NCBI RefSeq assembly: GCF_017939745.1
Contig: NZ_JAGKQQ010000001.1
Span: forward strand, 4,030,001-4,094,000
Origin: Gemmata palustris
GTDB lineage: Bacteria; Planctomycetota; Planctomycetia; Gemmatales; Gemmataceae
DNA: 64,000 nt
Direction of reading: 5' to 3'
Shown here piece after piece: positions 62,001-64,000 of this stretch (positions are counted from its first letter, which is position 1; the number at the start of each line of letters is the position of its first letter). The position numbers were made by a program, and so were the translations under genes. The notes beneath the pieces were generated by a model, which ran no database searches, was not told the DNA's origin, and saw only the letters and a list, made by a program, of their open reading frames with translations.

Positions 62001-64000
62001 GCCGAATTGAAGCGTCACGCCCGACAGCCCCTTCTCGAAGCGACCGTCCGCATCTCCGCGGCTCATAAGCCTCGGCCGAATTGAAGCAGGCCAAGCAACG
62101 AGCCTCTTAGCCCCGGAATTCAAATCTCCGCGGCTCATAAGCCTCGGCCGAATTGAAGCCTACCACCATTGCGCCCACCCGCCGTGACACCAGTGGGATC
62201 TCCGCGGCTCATAAGCCGCGGCCGAATTGAAGCGATGCGGTACACGTGCTCTTTGAGCCGACGCGCCCCATCTCCGCGGCTCATAAGCCGCGGCCGAATT
62301 GAAGCGAGGAACGGTACCGCATCACAAATACCCCCTCGTGGATCTCCGCGGCTCATAAGCCGCGGCCGAATTGAAGCCCCGTGACGCAGGCGATGACCTA
62401 CGCCGCGTCCGAGATCTCCGCGGCTCATAAGCCGCGGCCGAATTGAAGCAACCCCTTCCCGAGACAGCCTGAGCACTTTGCCCCGCATCTCCGCGGCTCA
62501 TAAGCCGCGGCCGAATTGAAGCTCCCACTCCGCGCGCCACCGCGGATCACCGTCGTCATCTCCGCGGCTCATAAGCCGCGGCCGAATTGAAGCCTGCGGT
62601 CGTCACGTTTTCTTCGGCGCCTGCAGGCGCATCTCCGCGGCTCATAAGCCGCGGCCGAATTGAAGCATCGACATGAAGCCCGTGCGGTTCGGCGACTTGC
62701 CCTCATCTCCGCGGCTCATAAGCCGCGGCCGAATTGAAGCAACAGCACCATTAGCCCCATGACCGCAAGCGGCGCGAAATCTCCGCGGCTCATAAGCCGC
62801 GGCCGAATTGAAGCGCTACGTCTCGAACGTGTGCCCGAAGTTCGGGTACGTGATCTCCGCGGCTCATAAGCCGCGGCCGAATTGAAGCACGGTACGATGG
62901 GACTTTGGTCAAGTCCATACCGAGATCTCCGCGGCTCATAAGCCGCGGCCGAATTGAAGCCCACTGGTACTTGTCGGGTAGCTTCCAATACTCCCCATCT
63001 CCGCGGCTCATAAGCCGCGGCCGAATTGAAGCTCGAAGCCCGGTCGGGGTTTCGTAGACGACGCTCAGTTGATCTCCGCGGCTCATAAGCCGCGGCCGAA
63101 TTGAAGCAACGGCGGACACAACCACGGGGCCAAATGAACCGGATCTCCGCGGCTCATAAGCCGCGGCCGAATTGAAGCCGATCCAATCGAGCCAGTTATA
63201 AACCTCGATGTCGTCCATCTCCGCGGCTCATAAGCCGCGGCCGAATTGAAGCAGGAAGCACCGCGCCCACGTGCTCTTGCACAACACCAGATCTCCGCGG
63301 CTCATAAGCCGCGGCCGAATTGAAGCCTCGCGCGGTACGAGGGCGACCGGGACGTGCCCCAGGTATCTCCGCGGCTCATAAGCCGCGGCCGAATTGAAGC
63401 CACCGCGAGAACGTCCGCAACTGGCTGCCGGTGCAGATCTCCGCGGCTCATAAGCCGCGGCCGAATTGAAGCGGGCCCCGGGTTGTCGCCCAGGAACAGA
63501 ATCCGGATCTCCGCGGCTCATAAGCCGCGGCCGAATTGAAGCCACGCTCACCGGTGAGACGTACCAAAACTAAGGGGCCGCCATCTCCGCGGCTCATAAG
63601 CCGCGGCCGAATTGAAGCGACAACCGGTTGACCGTCGCGTCGCTCAGTTCCAAATCTCCGCGGCTCATAAGCCGCGGCCGAATTGAAGCTTCCACACCTT
63701 GTTGTTGCCCACCAGGCTCACGGACATCTCCGCGGCTCATAAGCCGCGGCCGAATTGAAGCATTTGCTGTCGATGTGTAAAGGTTATCTCATCGGCAATC
63801 TCCGCGGCTCATAAGCCGCGGCCGAATTGAAGCTCGCGAAGGTGACTACCGGAGCACGGGTCGCGCCGGCAGATCTCCGCGGCTCATAAGCCGCGGCCGA
63901 ATTGAAGCCGAGCCGCCGCCCCGCCGCCGCCCCCGCCCCCGCTCCGATCTCCGCGGCTCATAAGCCGCGGCCGAATTGAAGCAGCCCCGCCACAACAACC
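56003..64000 (+). CRISPR. main type I-G CRISPR array, at least 110 repeats, runs off the window
   Basis: Repeats are 36 bp, beginning ATCTCCGCGGCTCATAAGCC and ending CGGCCGAATTGAAGC with one variable base (repeat position 21) between. I counted 110 repeat starts from 56003 to 63947, giving 109 full spacers of about 34-39 bp plus a partial one. Repeats 1-85 have T at position 21; repeats 86-110 (from 62198) have G, which makes the stem CCGCGGCT/AGCCGCGG perfect. Repeat 62 (60453) has one extra change (G to A at position 23). Otherwise repeats are identical. The T-to-G boundary lies at the leader-distal side, so the G form is the older repeat. Confidence 0.98.

Noticed and set aside
56003..63539. 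Many open frames with repeating MSRGD/NSAEAYEPRR peptides
   Set aside because: They are translations of the CRISPR repeats, not proteins.

Overview
The window looks like a chromosome segment of a large-genome planctomycete, most likely Gemmataceae. The reasons are high GC, several TIGR02996-type proteins, paired PQQ-like and NHL-type propellers with signal peptides, a DUF1580 protein, and planctomycete-style IS elements and toxin-antitoxin genes. This assignment is inference from gene content; no rRNA is present.

Positions 1 to about 11.4 kb are an integrated mobile element resembling a phage satellite: a tyrosine integrase (cut by the window edge), a DUF1580 excisionase-like protein, an HUH-type replication initiator, a ParB-like protein, and a P27-family small terminase with no large terminase. 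At 11.35-11.41 kb is the 3' half of a tRNA-Val(CAC), the probable attachment site. One element gene is split by an IS630-family element, which is itself split by a second IS. Five copies of a 23-bp palindrome are scattered through this region. From 11.9 to 14.5 kb come a HEPN-motif protein and an IS1-family element.

From 14.8 to 44 kb the genes are mostly ordinary chromosomal ones (SDR oxidoreductases with an HxlR regulator, MATE and APC transporters, GDSL hydrolase, alpha/beta hydrolase, propellers, an ArsC-like phosphatase). They are interspersed with many decayed fragments: ferritin-like, efflux adaptor, RNase HI, SSB tail, response-regulator tail, ArsC and IS66. A substrate-binding protein and a propeller ORF without a start codon are joined at an A8 run that fits -1 ribosomal frameshifting.

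From 45 kb to the end lies a type I-G (formerly I-U) CRISPR-Cas system. It holds a 72-aa leader gene, cas4-cas1, cas2, csb1 (cas7), csb2 (cas5-cas6), a cas3 fused to a Cas8-like C-terminus, a short leader and an array of at least 110 repeats running off the window. The first 85 repeats carry T at repeat position 21 and the last 25 carry G.

The most interesting signal is a two-repeat mini-CRISPR at 45565-45673, on the opposite strand between a GIY-YIG gene and a DUF433-DUF5615 toxin-antitoxin pair. Its repeats keep the ends of the main repeat but have a different, perfectly palindromic stem. Its 37-nt spacer matches the region upstream of the cas operon (46241-46266) at 20 of 26 ungapped positions, next to a 5'-TTG that fits the TTN PAM of this subtype. 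This suggests a CRISPR-like RNA that steers the effector complex to its own cas promoter, possibly coupled to the toxin-antitoxin pair. Repression itself is inference.
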